Notes: generated by a model from the sequence alone, not told the origin. 64,000 bases of DNA from Actinokineospora enzanensis DSM 44649 (GCF_000374445.1 NZ_KB894405.1:62001-126000), one strand, 5' to 3'; numbered from the stretch's first letter, positions 29,884-39,194 are shown. Translations and numbers: made by a program.

Positions 29884-32384
29884 CACAGCTCCCCGACGGC
29901 GGTGATGTAGACCGCCGCCGTCCCGGCCTCGTCGGAGGCGGACAGGTCGATCTCGGCGGTGAAGCCCCAGTCGCGGTCGCCCGCCGGGTCGTCGAAGATC
30001 TGGCGGACCAGCCAGCGTTCGGGTTCCTGCTCGATGATCAGCAGGGCCGGGCCGCGCGCGTCCGGGCCGACGCCGATCTGGCTGTGCATAGCGAAGTACG
30101 GCTCCAGCGCGTCCGCCCACGAGCCCGCGTCCCAGCCGGAGGCGCCGTCCAGCTCGCCCAGTGCGTGGTAGTCGCGGCGGGCCGCCAGTTGCACGCGCTG
30201 GAACAGGGCGTTGCGCACCAGCACGCGGAACGCGCGCGGGTTGGTCGTGACCGCGGGCGGCAGCTCGTCCACCGGCTCCTCGGTCTCGCCGGTGTCCGGG
30301 TTGGTCAGCTTCTCCCACTCGTCCAACAGGCTGGAGTCGACCTGCCGCACCAGCTCGCCCAGCCACTCGATGAGGTCGGTCAGCTCCTCGGTCTTGGCCT
30401 CGTCCGGCACGGTCTGCCGCACCGCGCGGTACGCGTCGGCCAGGTAGCGCAGCACCAGGCCCTCGGAGCGGGCCAGCGCGTAGAACGACACGTACTCGGT
30501 GAACGTCATCGCCCGCTCGTACATGTCCCGCACCACGGACTTTGGCGAGAGCTGGTGGTCGCCCACCCACGGGTGCCCGCGCCGGTAGGTCTCGAATGCC
30601 GCGCCCAGCAGCTCCGCCAACGGTTTCGGGTGCGTGACCTGCTCCAGCAGCTCCATCCGCTGGTCGTACTCGATGCCCTCGGACTTCATCGCGGCCACCG
30701 CCTCGCCGCGGGCCTTGTGCGTCTGCGCGGACAGCACCTGGCGCGGGTCGTCCAATGTGGACTCCACAATGGACAGCGCGTCCAGCGCGTAGGACGGCGA
30801 CTCGCGGTCCAGCAGGTCCACCGCGGCCAGCGCGAACGGCGACAGCGGCTGGTTGAGCGCGAAGTCGAACTGCAGGTCCACGGTCAGCCGGACCCGCCGC
30901 CCCTGCTCGTCCGGCTCGTCCAGCCGCTCCACCACACCCGCCGCCAGCAGCGCCCGGTAGATGGCGATCGCGCGCCGGATGTGCCTGCGCTGCGCGGGCC
31001 GGTCCTCGTGGTTGTCCTCCAGCAGGTGCCGCATCGCCGCGAACGCGTCGCCGGGACGGCCGATCACGTTCAGCAGCATCGCGTGGCTGACCTGGAAGCT
31101 CGACGTCAGCGGCTCCGGCTCGGCGTCACGCAGCCGCTCGAACGTCGGCAGCCCCCACGACACCATGCCCTCGGGCGGCTTCTTGCGCACGAACTTGCGC
31201 CGCTTCTTCGGGTCGTCGCCCAGCTTCGCCAGCGACTTCTCGTTCTCGATCACGTGCTCGGGCGCCTGCACCAGCACCGTGCCCAGGGTGTCGAACCCGG
31301 CCCGGCCCGCCCGGCCCGCGATCTGGTGGAACTCGCGTGCCTTGAGGATCCGGGTCCGCTGGCCGTCGTACTTGGACAGCGAGGTGAACACCACCGTCCG
31401 GATCGGCACGTTGATGCCGACGCCCAGGGTGTCCGTGCCGCACACGATCTTCATCAGCCCGGCCTGCGCCAACCGCTCCACCAGCCGCCGGTACTTGGGC
31501 AGCATGCCCGCGTGGTGCACGCCGATACCGTGCCGCACCAGCCGCGAGAGCGTCTTGCCGAACCCGGACGAGAACCGGAAGTCGCCGATCAGCGCCGCGA
31601 TCCTGTCCTTCTCCTCGCGCGTGCACACGTTGATGCTCATCAGCGCCTGCGCCCGCTCCAGCGCCGCCGCCTGCGTGAAGTGCACGACGTACACGGGGGA
31701 CTGGTTGGTGCTGAGCAGCTCGTCCAACGCCTCGGTCAGCGGCGTCATACCGAACGAGTACATCAACGGCACCGGCCGCTGCGCCGACGTCACCACCGCG
31801 GTGTCCCGACCGGTGCGGCGGGTCAGGTCGTCCTTGAACCGCGTCACGTCGCCCAACGTCGCCGACATCAGCACGAACTGCGCGCGCGGCAGCTCGATCA
31901 GCGGCACCTGCCACGCCCAGCCCCGGTCCGGCTCCGCGTAGAAGTGGAACTCGTCCATCACGACCTGGCCGACGTCCGCGGCCGCGCCGTCGCGCAGGGC
32001 GATGTTCGCCAGGATCTCCGCGGTGCAGCAGATGATCGGCGCGGTCCCGTTCACGCTGGAGTCGCCGGTCACCATGCCGACGTTCTCCGCGCCGAACATC
32101 CCGCACAGCGCGAAGAACTTCTCCGACACCAGCGCCTTGATCGGCGCGGTGTAGAAGCTGCGCTCGCCGCGGGCCAGCGCGGTGAAGTGCGCGCCCGCGG
32201 CGACCAGGCTCTTGCCGGACCCGGTCGGCGTGCTCAGGATGACGTTGGCGCCGGAGACGATCTCCATCAACGCCTCCTCCTGCGCCGGATACAGGGTCAG
32301 GCCCTGATCCGCGGCCCAGGAGGCGAACGCGTCGAACAGCTCGTCGGGGTCGGGAGCGGCAGGCAGCCGTGCGGTCAGTGTCAT
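29883..32384 (-). CDS. Ski2-like DEAD/DEAH-box helicase
   Basis: The 833-aa helicase has Walker A STPTGSGKS (about residue 53), the atypical box II DEFH in VVMDEFHFYAEPDRGWAWQ, motif III SAT, and motif VI QIAGRAGRAGFDTLG. After the RecA-like domains comes a long C-terminal region (from about residue 400, RRKFVRKKPPEGMVSWG) found in actinobacterial helicases of the DUF3516 type. Ski2-like helicases unwind RNA in decay or ribosome-linked processes. Coupling with the NYN nuclease supports an RNA role. ATG 32384 follows AGGTCACC. Confidence 0.93.
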   Translation of the reverse strand: MTLTARLPAAPDPDELFDAFASWAADQGLTLYPAQEEALMEIVSGANVILSTPTGSGKSLVAAGAHFTALARGERSFYTAPIKALVSEKFFALCGMFGAENVGMVTGDSSVNGTAPIICCTAEILANIALRDGAAADVGQVVMDEFHFYAEPDRGWAWQVPLIELPRAQFVLMSATLGDVTRFKDDLTRRTGRDTAVVTSAQRPVPLMYSFGMTPLTEALDELLSTNQSPVYVVHFTQAAALERAQALMSINVCTREEKDRIAALIGDFRFSSGFGKTLSRLVRHGIGVHHAGMLPKYRRLVERLAQAGLMKIVCGTDTLGVGINVPIRTVVFTSLSKYDGQRTRILKAREFHQIAGRAGRAGFDTLGTVLVQAPEHVIENEKSLAKLGDDPKKRRKFVRKKPPEGMVSWGLPTFERLRDAEPEPLTSSFQVSHAMLLNVIGRPGDAFAAMRHLLEDNHEDRPAQRRHIRRAIAIYRALLAAGVVERLDEPDEQGRRVRLTVDLQFDFALNQPLSPFALAAVDLLDRESPSYALDALSIVESTLDDPRQVLSAQTHKARGEAVAAMKSEGIEYDQRMELLEQVTHPKPLAELLGAAFETYRRGHPWVGDHQLSPKSVVRDMYERAMTFTEYVSFYALARSEGLVLRYLADAYRAVRQTVPDEAKTEELTDLIEWLGELVRQVDSSLLDEWEKLTNPDTGETEEPVDELPPAVTTNPRAFRVLVRNALFQRVQLAARRDYHALGELDGASGWDAGSWADALEPYFAMHSQIGVGPDARGPALLIIEQEPERWLVRQIFDDPAGDRDWGFTAEIDLSASDEAGTAAVYITAVGEL

Positions 32385-32440
32385 GGTGACCTAGATCGTG
32401 CCGGCTGGCCCCGACTGACGGCCGGGTGGGCGGCGACCGT

Positions 32441-32920
32441 TCAGAACCTATGCCCGTAGAGGACGCTGCGTGCGGCGCCGACCACGGAGGCGAACTGCGG
32501 CAGGCCCGCCGGGTGCGCGGGGTCGGGCGCGGTCGCCCAGTACACCGTGGACCGGTCGGTGTGCCCGGTCGGCAGCAGCACCCGGGCGCGCACCGGCTCG
32601 ACGCCGGGCGGCAGCGGCCTGCGGTGCTGCTCGTCGGGGACGGCCTGGGTCAGGAAGGTCCACTCGGTGCGCGCGCCCGGCACGGCCAGCACGGGGCCCG
32701 CCAGCATCCGCAGCCGCAGCCACCACTGGACCTCCGCGCCGAGACCCGCGCGCATGCGCAGGCCGCCGACCTGGTCGCCGCCGAGGTCGAGGTAGGCGTT
32801 CAACGCGTCCCCGTCGACCGGCCAGCCCAGTCCGCCCCGGTAGTCCGACACCTCGAACACCGGCCCGGCGTCCGTCTCCTCGACCAGGAGATGGGGGTCG
32901 GACAATTCCGCCGCTGTCAT
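32441..32920 (-). CDS. Hypothetical protein
   Basis: The 159-aa protein has no recognised domain, signal or membrane helix. It is rich in Trp and Pro in the middle (VQWWLRLRML) and ends VVGAARSVLYGHRF. GAAAGGTGG lies seven bases before ATG 32920. Codon use fits its neighbours. It precedes the helicase gene by 56 bases and may share its transcript. The 217 bases upstream hold no gene. Confidence 0.7.
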   Translation of the reverse strand: MTAAELSDPHLLVEETDAGPVFEVSDYRGGLGWPVDGDALNAYLDLGGDQVGGLRMRAGLGAEVQWWLRLRMLAGPVLAVPGARTEWTFLTQAVPDEQHRRPLPPGVEPVRARVLLPTGHTDRSTVYWATAPDPAHPAGLPQFASVVGAARSVLYGHRF

Positions 32921-33137
32921 GGCGAGCCACCTTTCACCTTGCCGCGCCCGGAGTGCCCCTTCACGGCCTGATTGCCCGGACGACGGCTGTCGTTCACCAA
33001 TATGAGTGAGCGAGCACGGCGAAGCTCATCCCAACCGGGCATAACCCAGGGGTGATAGCGAACACACGTGAGGGGTTGACGCCCAGGTCAGGGCGCGGCG
33101 GTCGCCTGTGTGTCGGCGGATTGTCGGCGTCGACGCG

Positions 33138-33995
33138 TCACACGTGCGCAGGCGCGGGGAGGATCCGGCGCAGTAGGCCGTGCGGGTTGCCGTGCCGACG
33201 CCACTCACGCGGATAGCCCAGCGACACCTCCTGGAACTTCACCCCGTCGTGATGGGTGACCCGCGGGATGTGCAGGTGGCCGTAGACCATCGCGGCGGTG
33301 GGGAAGCGGGTGTGCCAGTCGGCGGTCAGCTCGGTGCCGCACCACTGCGCGAACTCCGGATAGCGCAGCACCAGGGTGGGTTCGCGCACCAGCGGGTAGT
33401 GGTTCACCAGCACGAACGGGGTGGTCGGGTCCTCGGCGGTGAGCCGGGCCAGCCGCGCCTCGGTGGCCGCGACCCTGGCCCGGCACCAGTCGTCCCGGCT
33501 CGGGTACGGGTCGGGGTGCAGGTAGTACTCGTCGGTGCACACCACGCCGCTGGCGTGCGCGATCTCCAGCGATCGCTCCTTCGTGTCGGCGCCGTCGGGC
33601 CGCCACGTGTAGTCGTAGCCGAGGAACAGCGGCGCGATCCGCGCCGGGCCGCCCTCGCCCTCCCACAGCGGGTACTCGTCCTCCGGGCTGACCACGCCCA
33701 GCTCCCGGCACAGCGCCACGAACGCCTCGTACCGCGCCACGCCGCGCAGCTGCACCTCGTCGGCCGGGATCGTCCACAGCTCGTGGTTGCCGGGAGTCCA
33801 GACGACCTTGGCGAACCGGCCTGCCAACAGCTCCAGCACCCATCGCACGTCGGCGACCTGCTCGGCCACGTCCCCGGCCACGATCAGCCAGTCGGTGGGG
33901 GAGTCCGGTCGCAGTCCGCGCACGATCTCGCGGTTCTCCTCATAGGAGATGTGCAGGTCGCTGATCGCCAGGAGGGTGCCCACCGGGTCGATCAT
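33138..33995 (-). CDS. Calcineurin-like metallophosphoesterase
   Basis: The 285-aa protein shows every metal motif of the family in order: SDLHIS (residue 13 region), AGDVAEQ, GNHELW, VNHYPL and GHLHIP. The substrate is unknown. In streptomycetes a similar gene sits beside a 4'-phosphopantetheinyl transferase, but none is seen here. ATG 33995 is preceded by GGGATGGA. It is followed by an intergenic gap and preceded by the anti-sigma gene on the same strand. Confidence 0.9.
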   Translation of the reverse strand: MIDPVGTLLAISDLHISYEENREIVRGLRPDSPTDWLIVAGDVAEQVADVRWVLELLAGRFAKVVWTPGNHELWTIPADEVQLRGVARYEAFVALCRELGVVSPEDEYPLWEGEGGPARIAPLFLGYDYTWRPDGADTKERSLEIAHASGVVCTDEYYLHPDPYPSRDDWCRARVAATEARLARLTAEDPTTPFVLVNHYPLVREPTLVLRYPEFAQWCGTELTADWHTRFPTAAMVYGHLHIPRVTHHDGVKFQEVSLGYPREWRRHGNPHGLLRRILPAPAHV

Positions 33996-34038
33996 TCCAT
34001 CCCGACCGGGGCGGCGGCAGCCCCGCGCGACCGGCGTC

Positions 34039-34425
34039 TCAGTGTTTCCGCTTGCGGATGACGATGTGCACCGGCGGGCGGACCCCCTCGCCCAGCCCGG
34101 TGGCCACCTCGTCGGCCAGCGTGCGCAGCACGTGCCAGCCGAAGGTGTCGGTCGCGGGCGTGCGCCCGTCGTTCGACCGGGTGGACGCCTCGAACGTCAC
34201 CCCGCCGTCGGCGCGGAAGAACCGGCACCGCAGGGTCGCCGCGGGTGCCGCCAGGGTGATCAGCTGCGAGCACACCTCGTCCACCGCCAGCCGCAGGTCG
34301 GCGATCTCGTCCACGGTGAAGTCCGCGCCCATCGCCACGGTCGCGGCCACCCCGCGCACGATGGGCAGGTTGGCCAGGTCGGCGCGCAGCCGGAGCTCGA
34401 CGTCGGGGTGGTCGGGATCCGGCAC
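34039..34425 (-). CDS. Anti-sigma factor, RsbW-like HATPase (second copy)
   Basis: The 128-aa protein has the GHKL layout of the protein at 8399-8953: LANLPIVRGVAATVAMGADF, DLRLAVDEVCSQLITLAAP and FGWHVLRTLADEV. Again the N-box Asn is replaced (EVCSQ). GTG 34425 follows GGAG at good spacing; GTG 34479 would add 18 residues. It faces a STAS gene across a 177-base divergent region, a typical kinase/antagonist arrangement. Which sigma factor it controls is unknown. Confidence 0.87.
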   Translation of the reverse strand: MPDPDHPDVELRLRADLANLPIVRGVAATVAMGADFTVDEIADLRLAVDEVCSQLITLAAPAATLRCRFFRADGGVTFEASTRSNDGRTPATDTFGWHVLRTLADEVATGLGEGVRPPVHIVIRKRKH

Positions 34426-34522
34426 GCTCGCTCCTGCTCTCTCGCGCACCCGGCCCTGGTCACGGACCGGGGTCGACACGCGACGGGGGCGGGACGCCTC
34501 GATCGACCGGCACCGAACCTAC

Positions 34523-34559
34523 TAGGCTGGTCCCCGAGGCGGTTGAGCAGCCAGCCGCC
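34523..34559 (+). promoter_or_regulatory. Promoter and hexaloop hairpin (copy A) upstream of STAS gene
   Basis: TAGGCT (34523-34528) is followed by the stem-loop GGCGGTTG-AGCAGC-CAGCCGCC (34538-34559): eight pairs with one U-G and a six-base loop. GGCTGG at 34525 can alternatively pair with CCAGCC at 34551. A second possible hairpin GCACA-N12-TGTGC lies just downstream (34559-34580). Same core as copies B and C. Confidence 0.6.
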
Positions 34560-34602
34560 GCACAGCGACCACCGTGTGCGTTCACACCTGCGAAGGGCTG
34601 CC

Positions 34603-34959
34603 ATGAGTACGTCCGACCTGCTGACCGTCGAGTTCGCCGACCACCCCGGCGCGACCCTGCTGCACGTCCGCGGCGAGATCGACATGGGCACCGCGCCGAT
34701 CCTGCGTCAACACCTTGAGGACGCCCTGGCGCGGGCGTCCGACAACCCGCTGCTGCTCGACCTCACCGCCGTGGGCTTCCTGGCCTCGGCGGGCCTCGCC
34801 CTGCTGGTCGAGTTCCACACCCGGGCCAGGGACACCGGCCGCGTGCTGCGCGTCCTCGCCGACGGCGGCGCCGTGCTGCGCGCCATCCAGATCAGCTCCC
34901 TGGACAACGTCCTTGAGGTGCACCCCACCCTCGCCGCCGCCCTGGCCCCGGACAGCTGA
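34603..34959 (+). CDS. Anti-sigma factor antagonist, STAS domain
   Basis: The 118-aa protein is a single STAS domain: LLHVRGEIDMGTAPILRQHL, then the phosphorylation loop LTAVGFLASAGLALL, where the Ser of SAGL is the expected target of an RsbW-type kinase, and an ending VLRAIQISSLDNVLEVHPTL. ATG 34603 follows GAAGGGC. It probably switches with the divergent anti-sigma factor. Its leader contains the shared hairpin. Confidence 0.92.
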   Translation: MSTSDLLTVEFADHPGATLLHVRGEIDMGTAPILRQHLEDALARASDNPLLLDLTAVGFLASAGLALLVEFHTRARDTGRVLRVLADGGAVLRAIQISSLDNVLEVHPTLAAALAPDS

Positions 34960-35027
34960 CACCTATTGTGTCGCCGCCGTTCTCGGGCGGGTATCCGGTG
35001 TGCGGAGCCGGGAAGTCAGGGGTGGGG

Positions 35028-37427
35028 TCAGGACAGGCCGCGGGTGATCTGTTCGAGCCGCGCGACCGCCTCGGGGTCGTCGAACCGGGCGAGCAGGCTC
35101 GCGGCCTCCTGCCGGAACCCGGTGGCCTCGGTGTGCTCCTCGGCCGCGGCCAGCGATCGGGCCAGATTGTCCAGCGCCACGGCCAGGAGCCATTCCGAAC
35201 GTTCCTCGCGCGCGACCGAGACGGCCTGCCGGTGAAACGGAACGGCATCCGATGCCCGCCCCAACTCGCGGTACGCGTTCCCGGTCCCGTCGAGCGTCGA
35301 CGCCAGCCGCTCCGCGATCCCCAGCTCGTCGTGAATGGTCAGCGCCCGCCGATACGATTCGAGCGCGTCCTCCGGTCGGCCCGCCAGGCATTGGATCCGG
35401 CCGTAGTCGAGCAACGCCCACCCCTCGTTTCGCGGCTCATCCAGCTCCCGCGCGATCTGGATGGCCCGCGCCCCGTCCGCCAGCGCCACCTCGACCTCGC
35501 CATTGCCCGCTCGCGCGACGGCCAGCGACGCCAACGCGACGAACTCAAGGTGGCGATTGGCCGCCGCCCGGCCCAGCTCGATGCTCTGGTTCGCGGCGGT
35601 TATGGCGTCGTCGTGGCGCCACATCCCGACGTACGCCCCGGCCAGGTTGAACAACGCCGCCGCCTCGCCCTCGGTGTCGGCCGCGGTGCGTTGCAGGTGC
35701 CGCAGGCGCTCGAACTGCTCGGCGGCCTGGTGGAACCGTCGTTCGTCCAGGAGGGTGACGCCCAGCGAGTTCAGCGTGATCCGCTCACCGTGGTGGTCGC
35801 CGATCGCCCGGAAGATCGCCAGCGCCTCCTGGTACCGGGCGGTGGACTCGTCCAGGTGTCCGGTGATCCGTTCGATCTCGCCCAGGACACCGAGAAGCTC
35901 GCCCTCGGCCTGCCTGGCGTCGTCCCGGCGGGCGGCGTCGAGCGCGGTGGCCGTCACCACGCGCTGGTTGGCGATCGGCACGCCCTTGCGGCGGAATCCC
36001 GGTTCGGCGGCGAGCACCGACTGCCAGGTCACCTTGTCCAGGCCCGCCTTGTCGGCCGCGCGGATCGCGGCGAACAGGTTCGACCATTCGAGGTCGAACC
36101 ACTGTACGGCGGCCGCGCGGTCGTGGAACCGGAGTGCGGTATCCGGGGCGGGCAGCGCTGTCGGGGCGAGCACCCGACCCCAGACGTTCATGGCCGTGCC
36201 CGCGGCGTGGGCGGTGTGCAGGTACCACGCCAGGATCCGGGCCAGGGCCTCGTACTGCTGCTCCAGCGGTTCCTCGTGATGGGCCGCGTCGGTGGCGTAG
36301 GCGCGCAACAGGTCGTGGAACTGATAGCGGTCGGGCCCGGTCTGCTCCAACATGTGCGCACTGACGATGGAGTCGAGCAGGTGTCGAGCATCCGCTACCG
36401 GGACTCCCGCACCCGCCGCCGCGGCCCGCACCCCGAACTCGGGACCCGGGTGCAGGCCGAGCAGGCGGAACATGCGGGCGGCGTCTGCGGAGAAGGCCCG
36501 GTAGGACCACGCGAACACGGCCTGGACCCCGTCGTGTTCCTCGCCGTTGCCCGCCGACAGCGCATCCCACAGCCCGGACTCGTCACGCAGGTTGCGGATC
36601 AGCTCGGCCAGCGGCATCCACGGGCGGGACGCCGCGCGTTCCGCCGCGATGCGCAGGGCCAACGGTAGACAGGCGCACAATCGGGCGAGTTCGGTGAGAT
36701 CGCCCGGAACGTCGCCCGGCCGGTAGTCGGTGGTCAGCGAACGGATCAGCTCGACCGCCTCGTCCTCGGGCAGGATCTCGACGGTCACCCGCTGGGCCCC
36801 GTCGTGGGCCATCAGCCCTTCCAGGCGATCACGACTGGTGGCGATCACCCGGCACGTCGTGCCGCCGGGCAGCAGCGGCCGAACCTGGCTGACGTGCGCG
36901 GCGTTGTCCAGCACGACCAGCACACGACGCCCGGCCAGCAGCGAGCGGTACAGCGCGGCCTTGCCCTCCACGTCGTCGGGAACGCGCGCGGCGGGTACGG
37001 CGAGTGCCCGCAGGAAGCGATCAAGCGCCTGCTCGGCGGTGACCGGCGGCCCCGGGTCATAGCCGCGGAGGTTCACGTAGAGCTGTCCCTCCGGAAAGCG
37101 GTCGGCAACGCGGTGCGCCCACCGCATCGCCAACGCGGTTTTGCCGACCCCGGCCGTACCGACGATCACGGTGAGCCCGGTCGGCTCGACACCGAGCAAC
37201 ACCCGGTCCAACCGCTCCATCTCGGAACTCCGGTTGACGAATCCCCGCACATCTCCCAGCAATTGCCGCGGCACGTCGGGATCCGCCATGCGAGAACGGT
37301 AGAAATGCACGCCGCCGGTGACATCCCGGGCTTGAACCACTTCCCCTGCTGTGCCGGAGACCATCGCGCGGCTCCCGTCCTGCGGAACCGGCACCGAATC
37401 CTCGTCGCGTGGCTGAGGCTGTGTCAT
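35028..37427 (-). CDS. STAND NTPase (NB-ARC) with TPR repeats
   Basis: The 799-aa protein starts with a short segment carrying GEVVQARDVTGGVHFY (about residues 28-43), a tag common in actinobacterial STAND proteins. The NB-ARC ATPase follows: Walker A VGTAGVGKTALA (about residue 89), Walker B VLVVLDNA, the VIATSRD sensor and LPLAL (GxP-like). A winged-helix stretch (FRLLGLHPGPEF) and at least eight TPR pairs (about residues 500-780) complete it. There is no SARP-type DNA-binding domain, so it is not AfsR itself. Such proteins can be regulators or antiphage sensors; the sequence does not decide. Confidence 0.87.
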   Translation of the reverse strand: MTQPQPRDEDSVPVPQDGSRAMVSGTAGEVVQARDVTGGVHFYRSRMADPDVPRQLLGDVRGFVNRSSEMERLDRVLLGVEPTGLTVIVGTAGVGKTALAMRWAHRVADRFPEGQLYVNLRGYDPGPPVTAEQALDRFLRALAVPAARVPDDVEGKAALYRSLLAGRRVLVVLDNAAHVSQVRPLLPGGTTCRVIATSRDRLEGLMAHDGAQRVTVEILPEDEAVELIRSLTTDYRPGDVPGDLTELARLCACLPLALRIAAERAASRPWMPLAELIRNLRDESGLWDALSAGNGEEHDGVQAVFAWSYRAFSADAARMFRLLGLHPGPEFGVRAAAAGAGVPVADARHLLDSIVSAHMLEQTGPDRYQFHDLLRAYATDAAHHEEPLEQQYEALARILAWYLHTAHAAGTAMNVWGRVLAPTALPAPDTALRFHDRAAAVQWFDLEWSNLFAAIRAADKAGLDKVTWQSVLAAEPGFRRKGVPIANQRVVTATALDAARRDDARQAEGELLGVLGEIERITGHLDESTARYQEALAIFRAIGDHHGERITLNSLGVTLLDERRFHQAAEQFERLRHLQRTAADTEGEAAALFNLAGAYVGMWRHDDAITAANQSIELGRAAANRHLEFVALASLAVARAGNGEVEVALADGARAIQIARELDEPRNEGWALLDYGRIQCLAGRPEDALESYRRALTIHDELGIAERLASTLDGTGNAYRELGRASDAVPFHRQAVSVAREERSEWLLAVALDNLARSLAAAEEHTEATGFRQEAASLLARFDDPEAVARLEQITRGLS

Positions 37428-37596
37428 CGCTCATCTCCAGGTGGTGCGGCGAGGCGCTCACCAATGGTACCGGTTCGACTGCGCGGCGCGATGTTTCCCG
37501 CTGTCGAGATCGCGGTCATGGCCGACATCCACCACCGCCGGTGGTGTCTGCGTTCGGCTGGCACCCTCGCGTCGTCGAGGACGCCGCCAGCTGGTT

Positions 37597-37896
37597 CTCG
37601 ATTGTCGCGACGCGGATCGGGATCCTCCTCAAGACCGCCCTCTCGATATTCGCGACCGTCCGGGCGTGACTGCCTTTCCGTGTGGTTATGGTGTCGTGCT
37701 CCTCTGGCAGGTCCGAATACAAGCTCGTGCCGAGTGATAAACGTGGATGGGAGAACAGCTCCCACAGGCTTGGCTTGACATGGGCCAGGTTGGTGAATAT
37801 CTCGACACGTGTGTCGGGGTGTTCCAGGCCGAGTTCGGCGAACGTCGCCAGGTCCGGGTGCAATGTCGGCTCGCCGCCGATGAACACGATGGCGGA
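37597..37896 (-). pseudogene. Radical SAM protein remnant
   Basis: On the minus strand a 100-residue stretch encodes the core of an actinobacterial radical SAM/SPASM-type protein: IVFIGGEPTLHPDL, RVEIFTNLAHVKPSLWELF, SLYSDLPEEHDTITTRKGSH and ERAVLRRIPIRVATIE. The N-terminal cluster motif C-x3-C-x2-C expected about 25 residues before GGEP is absent, and past VATIE the family pattern is lost in this frame, leaving only doubtful traces elsewhere down to about 37470. It is a dead fragment. The remainder of 37428-38142 holds no gene. Confidence 0.75.
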
Positions 37897-38142
37897 AACC
37901 CGGTGCCCTGGCGCTGGTGGAAGCCGTGCGGTGCTCGCGATGGTCCGGGCCGGACAGTGGTGAGTGGTCGTCGGTCCGTCCGGCCGCGTCGGGTAGTGGG
38001 CCGGGTGGACGTGGCACGCGTAGATTGATGGCCTGATCGTCGGGGCCGGGACCCGGCGGTGATGGTCGGTTCGCAGGTGGCCCGGACGATCGCCCGTGCT
38101 GTGGCGCGGCGGAGCGGGAAGGGGCCCGACGGTGCGCGACGT

Positions 38143-38207
38143 GACGGGCCGGGCGACATGACGGGCCGGGCGACATGACGGGCCGGGCGACATGACGGGC
38201 CGGGCGA
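38143..38207. repeat. 17-bp tandem repeat, about 3.8 copies
   Basis: The unit GACGGGCCGGGCGACAT repeats at 38143, 38160 and 38177, with a partial fourth copy from 38194. It abuts the start of the gene at 38212, whose ribosome site region is formed by the last partial copy. Copy-number change would alter the leader. Confidence 0.95.
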
Positions 38208-38211
38208 GGCG

Positions 38212-39132
38212 ATGACGGCAATGTCTGTGCACACCGCCCTGCTCTACCGCGGCGCCGTCGAGTACCTGGCCGCGGTGGTCCCGTTCATCCGGGACGGCGT
38301 CGCCGCGGGTGAGGCCGTCGCGTTCGTCGCGCCCCGGGAGAACCTGGAGCTCGTCCGCGACGAGTGCGGCGCCGAGGGGCTCGCGGGCGCCGTGCGCTGG
38401 CTCGACATGGCCGAGATCGGCCGCAACCCCGGCCGGGTCGTCTCCGCCGTGCTGCACCCGTTGCTCGGCCGCGCCGCCCGCGTGGTCACCGAGGTCGTCT
38501 GGCCGGGCAGGCCGCAGGCCCAATACCCGGCGTGCGTGCGGCACGAGGCGCTCGCCAACGACTTCCTCGACGGCACCCCGCTGCGCCTGCTCTGCCCCTA
38601 CGACGCCGAACGGCTCGGCCCGCTCGTGCTCGCCGACGCGCTGGCCACCCACCCGGCGGTGCTCGACCGCGCGGGCCACCGCGACAGCCCCGGCTTCGCC
38701 CCGCACACCGCGCTCGACACCTACAACGAGGCGCCCGGCGAACCCGACGCCGTGCACGCCCTCCTGGTCGGCGTCGGCGAGCTGGGCGAGGCCCGCGCCC
38801 TCGTCTCCGCCGCCGCCCGCACGCACGGCCTGGACCACCAGCGCGTCGGCGACGCCGCCCTGGTCGTGACCGAGCTGGTCACCAACAGCATCGAGCACGG
38901 CGGCGGCCGCGCCCGGCTGAGCGTGTGGACCGACGCCGACGAGCTCGTCTGCCAGGTCCGCGACGACGGCAGGCTGGCCGACCCGCTCGCCGGACTGCGC
39001 CCCGCACCCACCGACCAGGCGCACGGCCGCGGCCTGCTGCTCGTGCACACCCTGGCCGACCTGGTCAGCATCCACGCCGACGGGTACGGCACGGTGGTCC
39101 GCGCGCATTTCACCCGCCGCGCGGGCGCTTGA
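38212..39132 (+). CDS. MEDS sensor plus RsbW-like ATPase
   Basis: The 306-aa protein has an N-terminal MEDS (DcmR-type) sensory domain (HTALLYRGAVEYLAAVVPF, then EAVAFVAPRENLELV; about residues 7-165) followed by a GHKL ATPase (residues 190-300) with an intact N-box VVTELVTNSIEHGG, G1 box VRDDGRLADP and GRGLLLVHTL. Proteins of this kind act as anti-sigma kinases with an input domain. The start is ATG 38212 or ATG 38221, both just after the tandem repeat. It is followed by two further signalling genes. Confidence 0.88.
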   Translation: MTAMSVHTALLYRGAVEYLAAVVPFIRDGVAAGEAVAFVAPRENLELVRDECGAEGLAGAVRWLDMAEIGRNPGRVVSAVLHPLLGRAARVVTEVVWPGRPQAQYPACVRHEALANDFLDGTPLRLLCPYDAERLGPLVLADALATHPAVLDRAGHRDSPGFAPHTALDTYNEAPGEPDAVHALLVGVGELGEARALVSAAARTHGLDHQRVGDAALVVTELVTNSIEHGGGRARLSVWTDADELVCQVRDDGRLADPLAGLRPAPTDQAHGRGLLLVHTLADLVSIHADGYGTVVRAHFTRRAGA

Positions 39133-39194
39133 CCCGCCGCGGGACCGGGTAGTTCCCCTGTCGAGGACAGGACCCGACCAGGAGGGCAGTGGAC

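Noticed and set aside
37516-39108. 530-codon minus frame containing the radical SAM fragment
   Set aside because: Most of it is the antisense of the sensor-ATPase gene; only the last quarter resembles a protein family, so it was reported as a fragment.
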